A DNA stretch of 48,756 bases from Dorea sp. (GCA_022769185.1 JALEKG010000093.1:1-48756), one strand, 5' to 3'; shown: positions 1-9,421, counted from the stretch's first letter. The notes: generated by a model from the sequence alone, not told the origin. Translations and numbers: made by a program.

Positions 1-10
1 AAAAAAACTA

Positions 11-67
11 TTGACTAATGGTCATTTTCGTTGTATAGTGCATAGAGTAAAAATGACTGATAGTCAT
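11..67 (+). promoter_or_regulatory. Promoter with two dyad operators upstream of the MMPL gene
   Basis: A sigma-A type promoter is visible: -35 TTGACT at 11-16, a 17-base spacer and -10 TATAGT at 34-39. Two similar dyads overlap or flank it: TTGACTAATGGTCAT at 11-25, covering the -35 box, and ATGACTGATAGTCAT at 53-67 just after the expected transcription start. Both have the half-site form TGACT/AGTCA with a short centre. Such paired dyads are typical of TetR- or MarR-type repression of a transporter operon. The regulator would have to lie left of the window or elsewhere. The binding protein is inferred, not seen. Confidence 0.6.
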
Positions 68-89
68 AAATGAAAGGGTGCATACAGTT

Positions 90-2165
90 ATGGTTAAGGT
101 TGGAAAGAAAATTGTAAAGTACAGAGTTATAATTCTGATACTTAGTGTACTGCTTCTGATTCCTTCTGTATGGGGATATGTAAATACCAGAGTCAATTAT
201 GATGTCCTTACATATCTGCCAGATGAGATTGAGACCATGAAAGGTCAGGAGATTATGACAGATGATTTTGGGATCGGGGCGTTTTCCATGCTGATGGTGG
301 ATGACATGGAAGATAAAGACGTTGTGAAACTGAAAGAAAAAGTAGAAAAGGTTGATGGAGTAGCGAAAGTCATCTGGTATGATTCTATTTCAGATATTTC
401 TCTTCCGCAGAGCATGCTTCCCGATGATCTGTATGAAATCTATCATACAGATAAGGGTACGATGATGGCCGTATTTTTTGAAGGAGGAACCTCTTCAGAT
501 TCTACGATGCAGGCAATCACGCAGATTCGAAAAATATCGGATGAACAATGCTTCGTCAGTGGTATGTCGGCAATCGTAGAAGATACCAAAGAACTGGCAG
601 AAAAAGAGACTCCGCTGTATGTGTTGATCGCAGTTCTTTTGTCTGCACTGGTACTGTCACTTACGATGGATTCCTTCTTTGTACCGATTCTGTTCCTTTT
701 GAGTATAGGAATGGCGATTATTTATAATCTGGGCAGCAATGTGTTTTTTGGAGAGATATCCTATATTACGAAAGCACTGGCGGCGGTTCTGCAGCTGGGA
801 GTGACAATGGATTATTCCATCTTTCTGATGCACAGCTATGAGGAACAGCAAGTCCGCTATGACGGAGATAAAGAACGGGCAATGGCACATGCAATTTCAC
901 AGACGTTTTCTTCCGTGATTGGAAGCTCTGTTACGACAATTGCGGGATTTATCGCACTTTGTTTTATGAGTTTTACCTTAGGAAAAGATATCGGTATTGT
1001 AATGGCAAAAGGGGTGCTTTTGGGAGTCCTTACCTGTGTGACGGTTCTGCCGTCCATGATCCTGTGTTGTGATAAACTGATTGAGAAGACAAAGCATAAA
1101 CCTCTGCTTCCAGATATTCGCAGGATTTCCGATAAGGTGACGAAAAAGTATCTGGTATATGTCATTATTTTCCTGGTACTATTGTTCCCTGCTGTTTATG
1201 GAAATAATCATACAAGCGTTTACTACAATCTGGATGAGTCGTTACCGAAAAATCTTCCCAGTGTAATCGCAAATACAAAATTAAAAGAAGACTATAACAT
1301 GAATACGACTCATATGATTCTGGTAGACAGTTCCCTGCCATCACATGAAGTGAACCGGATGGTGAAAGAAATTGATAAAGTCGACGGTGTGAAATGGGTA
1401 CTGGGGCTGGATGAGCTGGTAGGGCCTGGCATTCCGTCGGATATGATCCCGGATTCTGTAAGCAGTATGCTGAAAAATGAGAAATATCAGCTTCTGATGG
1501 TAAATTCAGAGTATAAAGTTGCAACGGATGAAGTGAATGCGCAGATTGGTGAGATTGATGAGATCCTGGATCGCTATGATGAAGGTGCAATGCTGGTAGG
1601 AGAAGGACCACTGACGAAAGATCTGATTACGATTACGGATACCGATTTTAAGAGAGTCAGTGCGGTATCGATCGGAATAGTATTCCTGATTATTATGATT
1701 CTGTTCCGCTCTGTTACACTTCCGGTAATTCTGGTTGGAGTCATTGAATTTGCAATCTTTGTGAACATGGGAATTCCATTTTTTACAGGAACGAAGCTTC
1801 CATTCGTGGCATCCATTGTGATAGGAACCATACAGCTGGGCGCAACCGTTGATTATGCGATCCTGATGACGACGAGGTATAAACGGGAACGCAATCATGG
1901 GGCTGGAAAATATGATGCCATCACAACGGCGCATAAGTTCTCGGCACAGTCGATTATCGTCAGCGCGTTTAGCTTTTTTGCAGCGACGATCGGTGTCGGA
2001 TTGTATTCCAATATTGATATGATCAGTTCTCTGTGTATCCTGATGGCAAGAGGAGCGCTGATCAGTATGGTAGTTGTAGTATTGATTCTGCCATCTATGT
2101 TCATGGTATTTGATAAAGCCATTGTAAAAACAAGTAAAGATTTTCTGCCGAAGAAAGAAATATAG
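90..2165 (+). CDS. MMPL/RND-family membrane transporter
   Basis: This is a large integral membrane protein of the RND superfamily, MMPL branch, about 691 residues. It has the duplicated layout of that family: an N-terminal transmembrane helix, an extracytoplasmic domain, a block of about five helices, then the same arrangement again. The pseudo-repeats are visible as matching segments near residues 250 (GVTMDYSIFLMHSYEE) and 590 (GATVDYAILMTTRYKRE), the conserved TM4-like motif. A GTG at 78 is in frame, but the ATG at 90 is better placed behind AAAGGG at 73-78. The downstream heptad-repeat gene follows after 12 bases, so the two probably form one export or envelope-remodelling operon. Family relatives move lipids or other hydrophobic molecules using the proton gradient; the substrate here is unknown. 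Expression is probably repressed through the two upstream dyads. Confidence 0.88.
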   Translation: MVKVGKKIVKYRVIILILSVLLLIPSVWGYVNTRVNYDVLTYLPDEIETMKGQEIMTDDFGIGAFSMLMVDDMEDKDVVKLKEKVEKVDGVAKVIWYDSISDISLPQSMLPDDLYEIYHTDKGTMMAVFFEGGTSSDSTMQAITQIRKISDEQCFVSGMSAIVEDTKELAEKETPLYVLIAVLLSALVLSLTMDSFFVPILFLLSIGMAIIYNLGSNVFFGEISYITKALAAVLQLGVTMDYSIFLMHSYEEQQVRYDGDKERAMAHAISQTFSSVIGSSVTTIAGFIALCFMSFTLGKDIGIVMAKGVLLGVLTCVTVLPSMILCCDKLIEKTKHKPLLPDIRRISDKVTKKYLVYVIIFLVLLFPAVYGNNHTSVYYNLDESLPKNLPSVIANTKLKEDYNMNTTHMILVDSSLPSHEVNRMVKEIDKVDGVKWVLGLDELVGPGIPSDMIPDSVSSMLKNEKYQLLMVNSEYKVATDEVNAQIGEIDEILDRYDEGAMLVGEGPLTKDLITITDTDFKRVSAVSIGIVFLIIMILFRSVTLPVILVGVIEFAIFVNMGIPFFTGTKLPFVASIVIGTIQLGATVDYAILMTTRYKRERNHGAGKYDAITTAHKFSAQSIIVSAFSFFAATIGVGLYSNIDMISSLCILMARGALISMVVVVLILPSMFMVFDKAIVKTSKDFLPKKEI

Positions 2166-2177
2166 GAGGTAATATCT

Positions 2178-4259
2178 ATGAAAACAAGCATGAAAAAAAG
2201 AGTTTTTGCAGGATCTATGGCGGTAGTTGTTGCAGCCGGGATGGCAGGAACCTGTGTATATCAGAATTCTCTGGAGGTGAAAGCAGAGGAGGAAAAAGAA
2301 AAAATTGAAGAATTAAAAGAGACGGCATCTAAGGCGTTGGGAAACAGCACTTCAGAGAATCCGAAAGAAACATATAAAGATGAATCCGTATATGTAAAAG
2401 CAGATGCAACCGGAAAGGTAAGCAATACAACTGTTACCGAATGGCTGAAAAATCCAGGAGAAGGAACGGTTGAAGATGCTTCGAAACTGGATGAGATTAA
2501 AAATATCAAAGGGGATGAAGCATTTACAGAAGGCAGTAACAGTACTTTGCTATGGGAATCAGACGGAAAAGATATCTATTATCAGGGAACAACAGATGAG
2601 GAACTGCCAGTGGAGGTCAAAGTATCCTACAAACTGGATGGAAAAGAGATCACGCCTGAGGAGCTGAAGGGAAAAGATGGAAAAGTTGAGATTACATTTG
2701 ACTATGAAAATAATTCCAGACAGCTGGTTGAGGTAAATGGAAGTCAGGAAGAGATGTATGTTCCATTTACCATGGTAACCGCATTGATGCTTCCGACGGA
2801 TGAGTATCAGAACGTGACGGTTGATCATGGGAAAATTATATCCGATGCAGATAAAGATATTGTAGTGGGTCTGGTATTCCCGGGACTGGAAGAAAATCTG
2901 AAACTGGAGGGAACAGACTTTGAGATTCCGGACAGTGTTACGATTACTGCGGATGTGGAACAGGCATCTGTTGGACCAACAATTACGATTGCATCTTCTG
3001 AGATCCTGGATCAGTTCGATCTTAGTGATGTGAAGGATTTTGACAGCCTGGAAGATTCCATGGAAGAGTTGGAAAATGCAGCGGACCAGCTGGTGGATGG
3101 TTCGAAAGAGGCAGCAGATGGTTCGAAGACACTGGCAGATGGAGCCAAAACCTTGGCAGACGGTTCAAAGGAACTGGCAAGTGGAGTCAATACGTTGCAT
3201 GATAAGAGTGGATCTCTGACTAGCGGAGTCAACACTCTGGCAGACGGAGTTTATGCATATACGGATGGAGTCGGAGCTTTGGCCAAGGGAAGTAATGAAC
3301 TTGCGGCTGGTGCGGCAGCGTTAAAAGATGGAGCAGTAAGTGCACAGGCAGGAATTCAATCAGTCAAAGATGGTGCAGACCAGCTGTCAGCAGGATATAC
3401 GGACCCACAGAATGGTGCGGTGGCAGGCGCAAATGCACTGAATGCGGGACTTGAGCAATTAAGTGGCAGTTTAAGTATCCAATCCAATCTGTCTTTGTCA
3501 GAAGAGCAGACGACAGCGATTCAAGGAATGGCGGCTCAGATGGCACAGGCAGCAGCAGACGCTATGCCGGAGGGGACCTTCCCGGATGAAGAGACAAAAC
3601 AGGGATACATCAGTCAATTAAGTGCTTCTTATGCAAGCATATTGATGGAACAGTTTACCAACACGATGAACAATACCGCAGATTCTGTAAAACAGCAGGT
3701 GAAAGGAAGTATCGATGCACAGCTCCTTCCGGGATCTCAGAAGCTTGCGGCGGGAATCCAGAGCTTAAGCGATGGAACAACAAACCTTCAGAGTGGACTG
3801 AATCAATTATATACTGGAAGTGATGCACTCGTGCAGGGAACCGATCACCTCTTCCAGGGTGCATTGGCTTTACAGCAGGGTGCAGAAAAACTGGATCAGA
3901 ACAGCAGCCTGTTAAGATCCGGATCTGCTTCTCTCAAAGATGGGGGATCACAGCTGGCTGGTGGTATAAAACAGCTGAAAAATGGTGCAGATCAGGTGTC
4001 AGATGGGGCTGGAAAACTTGCTGGCGGAGCGGATACACTGGCAGAAGGAAATCAGGCACTGGCAGAAGGTATGTCTGAATTTAAGACATCTGGGATTGAT
4101 CAGCTGACAAAACTATTTGATGGAGACATCAAAAATGTAACATCCAGACTGGAAGCCATGACAAAACTTGGCCAGGATTATAAATCATTTGCCGGAATCA
4201 AGGATGGCATGAATGGAAGTACCAAATTTATCATCGAAACCGAAGGCGTAGATGATTAA
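2178..4259 (+). CDS. Secreted/anchored X-X-X-Leu-X-X-Gly heptad-repeat protein (YhgE/Pip-like extracellular part)
   Basis: The 693-residue protein starts with a basic, hydrophobic segment (residues about 5-30) that acts as signal peptide or single membrane anchor. A mixed domain follows to about residue 290. Then come long runs of seven-residue repeats of the Leu-x-x-Gly type, for example DGSKTLADGAKTLADGSKEL, in two blocks near 300-400 and 515-635, separated by a Gln/Ala-rich helical stretch. These repeats (the TIGR03057 type) occur in YhgE/Pip membrane proteins. Unlike YhgE, there is no C-terminal ABC-2-like membrane domain; the protein ends in a soluble tail. It starts 12 bases after the MMPL gene with GGAGG before the ATG, so it is probably an extracytoplasmic partner of that transporter. 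The function is unproven. Confidence 0.8.
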   Translation: MKTSMKKRVFAGSMAVVVAAGMAGTCVYQNSLEVKAEEEKEKIEELKETASKALGNSTSENPKETYKDESVYVKADATGKVSNTTVTEWLKNPGEGTVEDASKLDEIKNIKGDEAFTEGSNSTLLWESDGKDIYYQGTTDEELPVEVKVSYKLDGKEITPEELKGKDGKVEITFDYENNSRQLVEVNGSQEEMYVPFTMVTALMLPTDEYQNVTVDHGKIISDADKDIVVGLVFPGLEENLKLEGTDFEIPDSVTITADVEQASVGPTITIASSEILDQFDLSDVKDFDSLEDSMEELENAADQLVDGSKEAADGSKTLADGAKTLADGSKELASGVNTLHDKSGSLTSGVNTLADGVYAYTDGVGALAKGSNELAAGAAALKDGAVSAQAGIQSVKDGADQLSAGYTDPQNGAVAGANALNAGLEQLSGSLSIQSNLSLSEEQTTAIQGMAAQMAQAAADAMPEGTFPDEETKQGYISQLSASYASILMEQFTNTMNNTADSVKQQVKGSIDAQLLPGSQKLAAGIQSLSDGTTNLQSGLNQLYTGSDALVQGTDHLFQGALALQQGAEKLDQNSSLLRSGSASLKDGGSQLAGGIKQLKNGADQVSDGAGKLAGGADTLAEGNQALAEGMSEFKTSGIDQLTKLFDGDIKNVTSRLEAMTKLGQDYKSFAGIKDGMNGSTKFIIETEGVDD

Positions 4260-4322
4260 TCAAAGAAAATCTAATCGATTCATTCCGAAAATTGAATCAT
4301 TCAATCAAACATAAAAAAGAGT

Positions 4323-4351
4323 GAACAGAGGGACGGAAAGTCCCTCTGTTC
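4323..4351 (+). terminator. Hairpin after the MMPL/heptad-repeat operon
   Basis: A perfect 12-bp stem, GAACAGAGGGAC at 4323-4334 with GTCCCTCTGTTC at 4340-4351, encloses a GGAAA loop. An A-rich run precedes it, but no clear T-tract follows on the plus strand. Termination of the upstream operon is the likeliest role. Confidence 0.6.
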
Positions 4352-4416
4352 ATTGTCTATATCCCCTCAAATATAAGAAGACAAAATAAGAAAGAAGAAA
4401 ACTCCCCCTATATTGG

Positions 4417-4446
4417 TTGGATAATATCTGCTTGTCGTGTTATAAT
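4417..4446 (+). promoter_or_regulatory. Promoter of the methyltransferase/hslO run
   Basis: A -35-like TTGGAT at 4417-4422, an 18-base spacer and a perfect -10 TATAAT at 4441-4446 lie about 80 bases ahead of the methyltransferase start. The rest of 4352-4526 holds nothing else recognisable. Confidence 0.6.
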
Positions 4447-4526
4447 GTGCAGGAGACCAGGAATCATATCAGATTGGTGGTTTCTGGAATTAAGATAGAA
4501 TATCGGTTGCGAAAGGGAGGAACGGC

Positions 4527-5285
4527 ATGGACGCTTATACAAGTTTTGCCGAAGTTTATGATACATTCATGGATAATGTGCCATATGGAGAATGGGCAGA
4601 TTATCTGGTGAGAAAATTGAAAGAATATGGAATCGAAGATGGGCTGGTACTGGAACTGGGCTGTGGTACTGGAAGCATGACAGAGCTTCTGGCTTCGAAA
4701 GGATATGATATGATCGGAGTGGATAACTCAGAAGATATGCTGGAGCTTGCGCTGGAGAAGAGAGTGAAGAGCGGCCATGATATTTTATATCTTCAGCAGA
4801 ATATGCAGGAATTTGAATTATATGGTACCGTAAGAGCGGTCGTAAGCGTCTGTGACTCTGTCAATTATGTGACGGATGAGGAAGAACTTACAGAAGTATT
4901 CCGTCTGGTCAATAATTATCTGGATCCGCGAGGTATTTTTATCTTTGATTTTAATACAGAATTTAAATATCGGGAAATCTTAGGAGAGCAGGTGATCGCG
5001 GAAGACCGAGAAGAATGCAGTTTTATCTGGGATAATTATTATGACAGACTGAAAAAGATTAACGAATATGAGCTGACACTGTTTGTACAGAGCGAAGATG
5101 ACCCGGATCTGTATCGGAAATATCACGAAGAGCATTTTCAGAAAGCTTATACATTAGAAAGAATTAAGACCATGCTGGAAGAAGCAGGGCTGAAATATCT
5201 TGGGGCGTTTGATAATTATTCAGAGAAAGCACCGATGTATAATAGTGAACGCATCTGCGTTATAGCACAGGAGTATGGAAAATAA
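4527..5285 (+). CDS. Class I SAM-dependent methyltransferase
   Basis: This 252-residue cytosolic protein has the Rossmann-like methyltransferase fold. Motif I (LELGCGTGSMTELL, about residues 42-55) binds S-adenosylmethionine. It is followed by an acidic residue at the end of strand 2 (IGVDNSEDML) and by VVSVCDSVNYV at the motif IV position. The length and pattern fit the methyltransferase 11/25 group seen next to housekeeping genes in Firmicutes; the substrate cannot be read from the sequence. The start at 4527 sits behind GGGAGG with suitable spacing. The gene comes 56 bases before hslO and is probably co-transcribed with it. Confidence 0.82.
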   Translation: MDAYTSFAEVYDTFMDNVPYGEWADYLVRKLKEYGIEDGLVLELGCGTGSMTELLASKGYDMIGVDNSEDMLELALEKRVKSGHDILYLQQNMQEFELYGTVRAVVSVCDSVNYVTDEEELTEVFRLVNNYLDPRGIFIFDFNTEFKYREILGEQVIAEDREECSFIWDNYYDRLKKINEYELTLFVQSEDDPDLYRKYHEEHFQKAYTLERIKTMLEEAGLKYLGAFDNYSEKAPMYNSERICVIAQEYGK

Positions 5286-5341
5286 TAGTTACAGGGATTT
5301 TAACACTGAAAATTAAGCATAGAGAAAGAGGAATTGTAGAA

Positions 5342-6217
5342 ATGAATGATTATATTGTAAGAGCGACAGCGGCAGACGGGCAGGTGAGAGCGTTTGCGGC
5401 AACAACGAAGCAAGTGGTGGAGGCCGCAAGAGAACATCACAATACAAGCCCGGTGGCAACAGCGGCTCTTGGAAGGCTTCTGACTGCGGGAGCAATGATG
5501 GGAAGCATGATGAAGAATGATACAGATATGCTGACTTTGCAGATTCGAGGAGACGGACCTCTTGGAGGAATTACGGTTACGGCAGACAGTCATGCGAATG
5601 TCAAAGGATATGTGAACAATCCGGATGTGATCCTGCCGCCAAAGAATGGGAAACTGGATGTTGGTGGAGCGGTCGGAATCGGACTTTTGCAGGTGATTAA
5701 AGATATGGGATTAAAAGAGCCCTATTCCGGACAGACCATCCTTGTGACCAGTGAGATTGCGGAAGATCTGACATATTATTTTGCAAATTCTGAGCAAGTG
5801 CCTTCTTCTGTCGGTCTGGGTGTTCTGATGGAAAAAGATAATACGGTAAAATGTGCCGGCGGATTTATCATCCAGATGATGCCATTTGCAAAAGAGGAGA
5901 CAATCAGCCGGATTGAGGAGAATCTGAAAAATGTAACATCTGTCACCAGTCTTTTGGAAAAGGGGTACACGCCGGAACAGCTTTTGGAAACGCTGCTTGG
6001 AAATGTCGGACTTGAGATCACAGATACCATCCCGACGCAGTTTTATTGCAATTGTTCCAAAGAAAGAGTTGAACAGGCAGTAGTCAGTGTCGGAAAGAAA
6101 GAAATCCAGGAGATGATCAACGAAGGAAAACCAATCGAGGTAAAATGCTTCTTCTGTAATACTGCTTATCAGTATACTGTGGAGGAGCTAAAAGAGATTA
6201 TCAAACGCAGTAAATAG
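5342..6217 (+). CDS. hslO: Hsp33 redox-regulated chaperone
   Basis: The protein is 291 residues, the normal length for Hsp33. Hsp33 is a cytosolic holdase that is inactive when reduced with zinc bound, and switches on when its four C-terminal cysteines are oxidised. Those cysteines are present as C236-x-C238 and C269-x-x-C272, matching the family CxC...CxxC zinc switch. The N-terminal part carries the typical opening NDYIVRATAADGQVRAFAA and the glycine-rich RGDGPLGGITV motif. It lies between the methyltransferase and NAD synthetase genes on the same strand with short gaps, so it is probably part of that transcript. No separate heat-shock operator is visible. Confidence 0.95.
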   Translation: MNDYIVRATAADGQVRAFAATTKQVVEAAREHHNTSPVATAALGRLLTAGAMMGSMMKNDTDMLTLQIRGDGPLGGITVTADSHANVKGYVNNPDVILPPKNGKLDVGGAVGIGLLQVIKDMGLKEPYSGQTILVTSEIAEDLTYYFANSEQVPSSVGLGVLMEKDNTVKCAGGFIIQMMPFAKEETISRIEENLKNVTSVTSLLEKGYTPEQLLETLLGNVGLEITDTIPTQFYCNCSKERVEQAVVSVGKKEIQEMINEGKPIEVKCFFCNTAYQYTVEELKEIIKRSK

Positions 6218-6255
6218 ACTTTGTAGAAAGGACAGAGAGAACAGGGAGGAAGAAG

Positions 6256-8175
6256 ATGAAACATGGATTTGTCAAAGTGGCAGCAGTGACACCGGATATC
6301 CGGGTGGCAGATGTCGCTTATAATACAGAAAATATCTGTAAGATGATTGATGAGACAACGAAAGCAGGAGCGAAAGTCATTGTATTTCCAGAATTGTGCG
6401 TGACGGGGTATACCTGCAGCGATCTATTTACGCAGGATATCCTTTTGCAGGATGCAAGAAAAGCGCTCTTTGAGATTGCGGAATATACAACTGGAAAGGA
6501 TGCTCTGATCTTCGTTGGACTGCCACTGGCAGTGGAAGGAGAATTGTATAATGTAGCAGCTGCTTTGAATCAGGGAAAGATCCTTGGACTGACTACCAAA
6601 AGTTTCCTCCCGAATTATGGGGAATTTTATGAAATGCGGCAGTTCAGGCGCGGACCGAAGAAAGCTCGTTATATTACATTGAACGGAGAAAATATCCCAT
6701 TTGGCCCACAGCTTTTATTTACGGCAGACAGTATGGAAGAACTGATTGTATCCGCAGAGATCTGTGAGGATGTATGGTCCCCGGTCCCGCCGAGTATTGA
6801 AGCGGCAAGAGAAGGCGCGACTCTGATCGTCAACTGTTCTGCGAGTGACGAAACGATTGGAAAAGCATCTTATCGAAGAAGCTTAATTGAAGGACAGTCA
6901 GCAAGACTGATCTGTGGATACGTATATGCAAATGCAGGAGAAGGAGAATCTACGACGGATCTTGTATTTGGTGGTCATAATATTATTGCAGAGAATGGTA
7001 CGACACTTGCAAAGAGCAAGAGATTTGAAAATAGTGCGATTTACACGGAGATTGATGTGAAGAGACTGCTCAGTGAACGGAGAAAGAATACTACCTTCCA
7101 GGCGGCGGAAGAAAAGACCTTAATTCGGATTCTATTTGAGCTGAAAAAAGAAGAGACAACCCTTACCAGAACCTTCCCATCCAGACCATTTGTTCCAAGT
7201 GTGATGAGTGAAAGGGAAAAAAGATGTGAGGAGATTCTGACGATTCAGGCAATGGGACTTAAAAAGCGTCTGGCACATGCACATGCGAAAAGTGCAGTGG
7301 TTGGGATTTCCGGAGGACTGGATTCGACGCTGGCACTTCTGGTGACGGCAAAGGCATTTGACGCACTGGGGATGGACCGTAAAGGAATCGTGGCTGTAAC
7401 AATGCCTTGTTTTGGAACGACAGACAGGACCTATCAGAATGCATGCAAGATGTCCCTGAAGCTTGGGGCAACTCTTCGGGAGATACCGGTCGGTGCAGCG
7501 GTGGAACAGCATTTTAAAGATATCGGACATGATCCGGAGGATCACAGCGTTACGTACGAAAATTCTCAGGCGAGAGAGCGTACCCAGGTACTGATGGATG
7601 TAGCGAACCAGGCAGGCGGTATTGTCATCGGAACCGGGGATATGTCAGAGCTCGCTCTTGGATGGGCAACCTATAATGGTGATCATATGTCCATGTATGG
7701 GGTAAATGCTTCTGTTCCGAAGACGTTAGTCAGACATCTGGTACATTATTATGCAGATACCTGTGAAGATGAAGAATTAAAACGGGTACTCTACGATGTC
7801 CTTGATACGCCGGTGAGTCCGGAGCTGCTTCCTCCAAAGGATGGAGAGATTGCACAGAAAACAGAAGATCTGGTGGGACCGTATGAATTACATGATTTTT
7901 ACCTGTATTATCTATTAAGATTCGGATACGAGCCGAGTAAGATCTACCGGATCGCAAAATATGCATTTGCCGGAGAATATGATGACGCGTCGATTTACAA
8001 ATGGTTATATACTTTCTGCCGCAGATTCTTTACGCAGCAGTTCAAACGTTCCTGCCTTCCGGACGGTCCAAAGGTTGGTACCGTTGCATTATCTCCGCGC
8101 GGTGACTGGAGAATGCCAAGTGATGCATGTGCAGCCGGATGGCTCAAAGACCTGGAACAGGTGAGACCAGAGTAA
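6256..8175 (+). CDS. nadE: Glutamine-dependent NAD+ synthetase
   Basis: This enzyme makes NAD+ from deamido-NAD+, ATP and glutamine, the last step of NAD biosynthesis. It is 639 residues, the long two-domain form. The N-terminal nitrilase-type glutaminase domain shows the Glu-Lys-Cys triad at E46 (FPELCVTGY), K115 (TKSFLPNYGEFYE) and C170 (SAEICEDVW). The C-terminal synthetase domain has the ATP pyrophosphatase loop GISGGLDST starting at residue 350 and the IIGTGDMSELALGW-type motif. Ammonia made in the first domain is channelled to the second. GGGAGG precedes the ATG. It sits 38 bases after hslO in the housekeeping run. Confidence 0.96.
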   Translation: MKHGFVKVAAVTPDIRVADVAYNTENICKMIDETTKAGAKVIVFPELCVTGYTCSDLFTQDILLQDARKALFEIAEYTTGKDALIFVGLPLAVEGELYNVAAALNQGKILGLTTKSFLPNYGEFYEMRQFRRGPKKARYITLNGENIPFGPQLLFTADSMEELIVSAEICEDVWSPVPPSIEAAREGATLIVNCSASDETIGKASYRRSLIEGQSARLICGYVYANAGEGESTTDLVFGGHNIIAENGTTLAKSKRFENSAIYTEIDVKRLLSERRKNTTFQAAEEKTLIRILFELKKEETTLTRTFPSRPFVPSVMSEREKRCEEILTIQAMGLKKRLAHAHAKSAVVGISGGLDSTLALLVTAKAFDALGMDRKGIVAVTMPCFGTTDRTYQNACKMSLKLGATLREIPVGAAVEQHFKDIGHDPEDHSVTYENSQARERTQVLMDVANQAGGIVIGTGDMSELALGWATYNGDHMSMYGVNASVPKTLVRHLVHYYADTCEDEELKRVLYDVLDTPVSPELLPPKDGEIAQKTEDLVGPYELHDFYLYYLLRFGYEPSKIYRIAKYAFAGEYDDASIYKWLYTFCRRFFTQQFKRSCLPDGPKVGTVALSPRGDWRMPSDACAAGWLKDLEQVRPE

Positions 8176-8206
8176 ATACTACAAATCAGAAAGAAGGAAA
8201 GTGGGC

Positions 8207-8617
8207 ATGAAAGCAAAGAAAGAGGTTGCAGTTGCAAAGTTTAAACAGGGTTATAATTGCTGTCAGGCAGTGATCTGTGCTTATTGTGAAGAACTGGGAT
8301 TAAAAGAAGAGGATGCATTTAAACTTGCAGAAGGATTTGGCTCTGGTATGGGAGGACTAAAAGATACCTGCGGTGCGGTAACCGGTATGTTCCTTACCAT
8401 CAGTCTGGCAAACAGTGCCGGAGATATGGAAAACCCGATGGCAACAAAAGCAGATACGTATCAGAAATTCCGGGAGGCAGCTGCCAGATTCAAAGAAGAG
8501 AATGGATCTATCTACTGCCGCGATCTGAAAAATATGAATGGCCCGCAGCCATTAGTATGCTGTGTAAAATGCGTAGAAGATGCGGCAGCAATTGTAGATG
8601 AGATGCTGGCAGAATAA
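8207..8617 (+). CDS. C_GCAxxG_C_C family protein
   Basis: A small 136-residue protein with the redox-like cysteine pattern that names this family: a YNCCQAV motif near the N-terminus, DTCGAVTGMF in the middle (the GCAxxG-equivalent segment, here CGAVTG), and C-terminal YCRDL and LVCCVKCVEDA. Relatives are common in anaerobic Firmicutes and are thought to bind metal or cofactor, sometimes linked to redox enzymes, but the function is not established. A GTG at 8201 is in frame, but AAGGA at 8194-8198 favours the ATG at 8207. It lies 31 bases after nadE, so it is probably co-transcribed. Confidence 0.8.
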   Translation: MKAKKEVAVAKFKQGYNCCQAVICAYCEELGLKEEDAFKLAEGFGSGMGGLKDTCGAVTGMFLTISLANSAGDMENPMATKADTYQKFREAAARFKEENGSIYCRDLKNMNGPQPLVCCVKCVEDAAAIVDEMLAE

Positions 8618-8670
8618 AATAGAGTAAGAAAAACAGATAAGATATTGGAAAAGAATGAGGAGGGAAGCAT

Positions 8671-9354
8671 ATGCAGTATCAGATCTTAGGCGATACATTG
8701 CCGGTAGTTATTTGTAAATTAGAGGCAGGAGAGAAGATGGTGACAGAGCGCGGCTCCATGGCATGGATGTCACCAAATATGAAGATGGAAACGTCTACAA
8801 ACGGAGGAATCGGAAAGGCATTCGGACGGATGTTTTCAGGGGAATCCATGTTCCAGAATATTTATACCGCACAGGGAGGTCTTGGACAGATTGCATTTGC
8901 ATCCAGCTTTCCAGGATCCATAAGACCATTCCAGATTGGTCCAGGACAGGAATACATCTTCCAGAAAAAGGCGTTTCTTGCGGCAGAAGCAGGAGTGAAT
9001 CTGTCTGTATTTTTCCAGAAAAAAGTAGCTTCCGGTCTGTTTGGAGGAGAGGGATTTATCCTGCAGAAAGTATCAGGGGAAGGAATTGCGTTCGCGGAGT
9101 TTGATGGTCATGTAGTAGAATATGATCTTAAGCCGGGACAGCAGATCATCATAGACTCCGGATATCTTGCGGCAATGACCACAAGCTGCAGTATGGACAT
9201 TCAGACGGTTCCGGGACTGAAAAATATGGTGTTCGGCGGGGAAGGGCTGTTCAATACGGTCATCAGCGGACCGGGACGTGTGTGGCTGCAGACTATGCCG
9301 ATCAGCAGCGTGGCAGGCGCACTCAGACCATATCTGCCGACGGGGAATTCATAA
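8671..9354 (+). CDS. TIGR00266 / AIM24 family protein
   Basis: The 227-residue protein is rich in glycine and beta strands and matches the AIM24/TIGR00266 family. Typical features are GEKMVTERGSMAWMSPNMKM near the start and the FLAAEAGVNLSVFFQKK and GPGRVWLQTMP segments. The fold is a beta-barrel or tryptophan-RNA-binding-attenuator-like trimer in relatives. No enzymatic role is established. There is no signal peptide, so it is cytosolic. The ATG follows GAGGAGGGA. It is the last gene of the plus-strand housekeeping run and is followed by a terminator shared with the opposing S1-domain gene. Confidence 0.82.
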   Translation: MQYQILGDTLPVVICKLEAGEKMVTERGSMAWMSPNMKMETSTNGGIGKAFGRMFSGESMFQNIYTAQGGLGQIAFASSFPGSIRPFQIGPGQEYIFQKKAFLAAEAGVNLSVFFQKKVASGLFGGEGFILQKVSGEGIAFAEFDGHVVEYDLKPGQQIIIDSGYLAAMTTSCSMDIQTVPGLKNMVFGGEGLFNTVISGPGRVWLQTMPISSVAGALRPYLPTGNS

Positions 9355-9373
9355 TTATAAATGGAAAAATTAT

Positions 9374-9403
9374 GAAGGAGCTAGTCAGTATGACAGCTCC
9401 TTC
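9374..9403. terminator. Bidirectional terminator between AIM24 and S1-domain genes
   Basis: GAAGGAGCT at 9374-9382 pairs with AGCTCCTTC at 9395-9403. An inner GTCA/TGAC pairing encloses a three-base loop. On the minus strand the hairpin is followed by TAATTTTT. It lies between two convergent genes. Confidence 0.75.
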
Positions 9404-9421
9404 AATGATTTAGAAGTAATA

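Noticed and set aside
4417-4611. Short open frame overlapping the methyltransferase start
   Set aside because: It begins at the promoter region, is out of frame with the methyltransferase and has no ribosome binding site.
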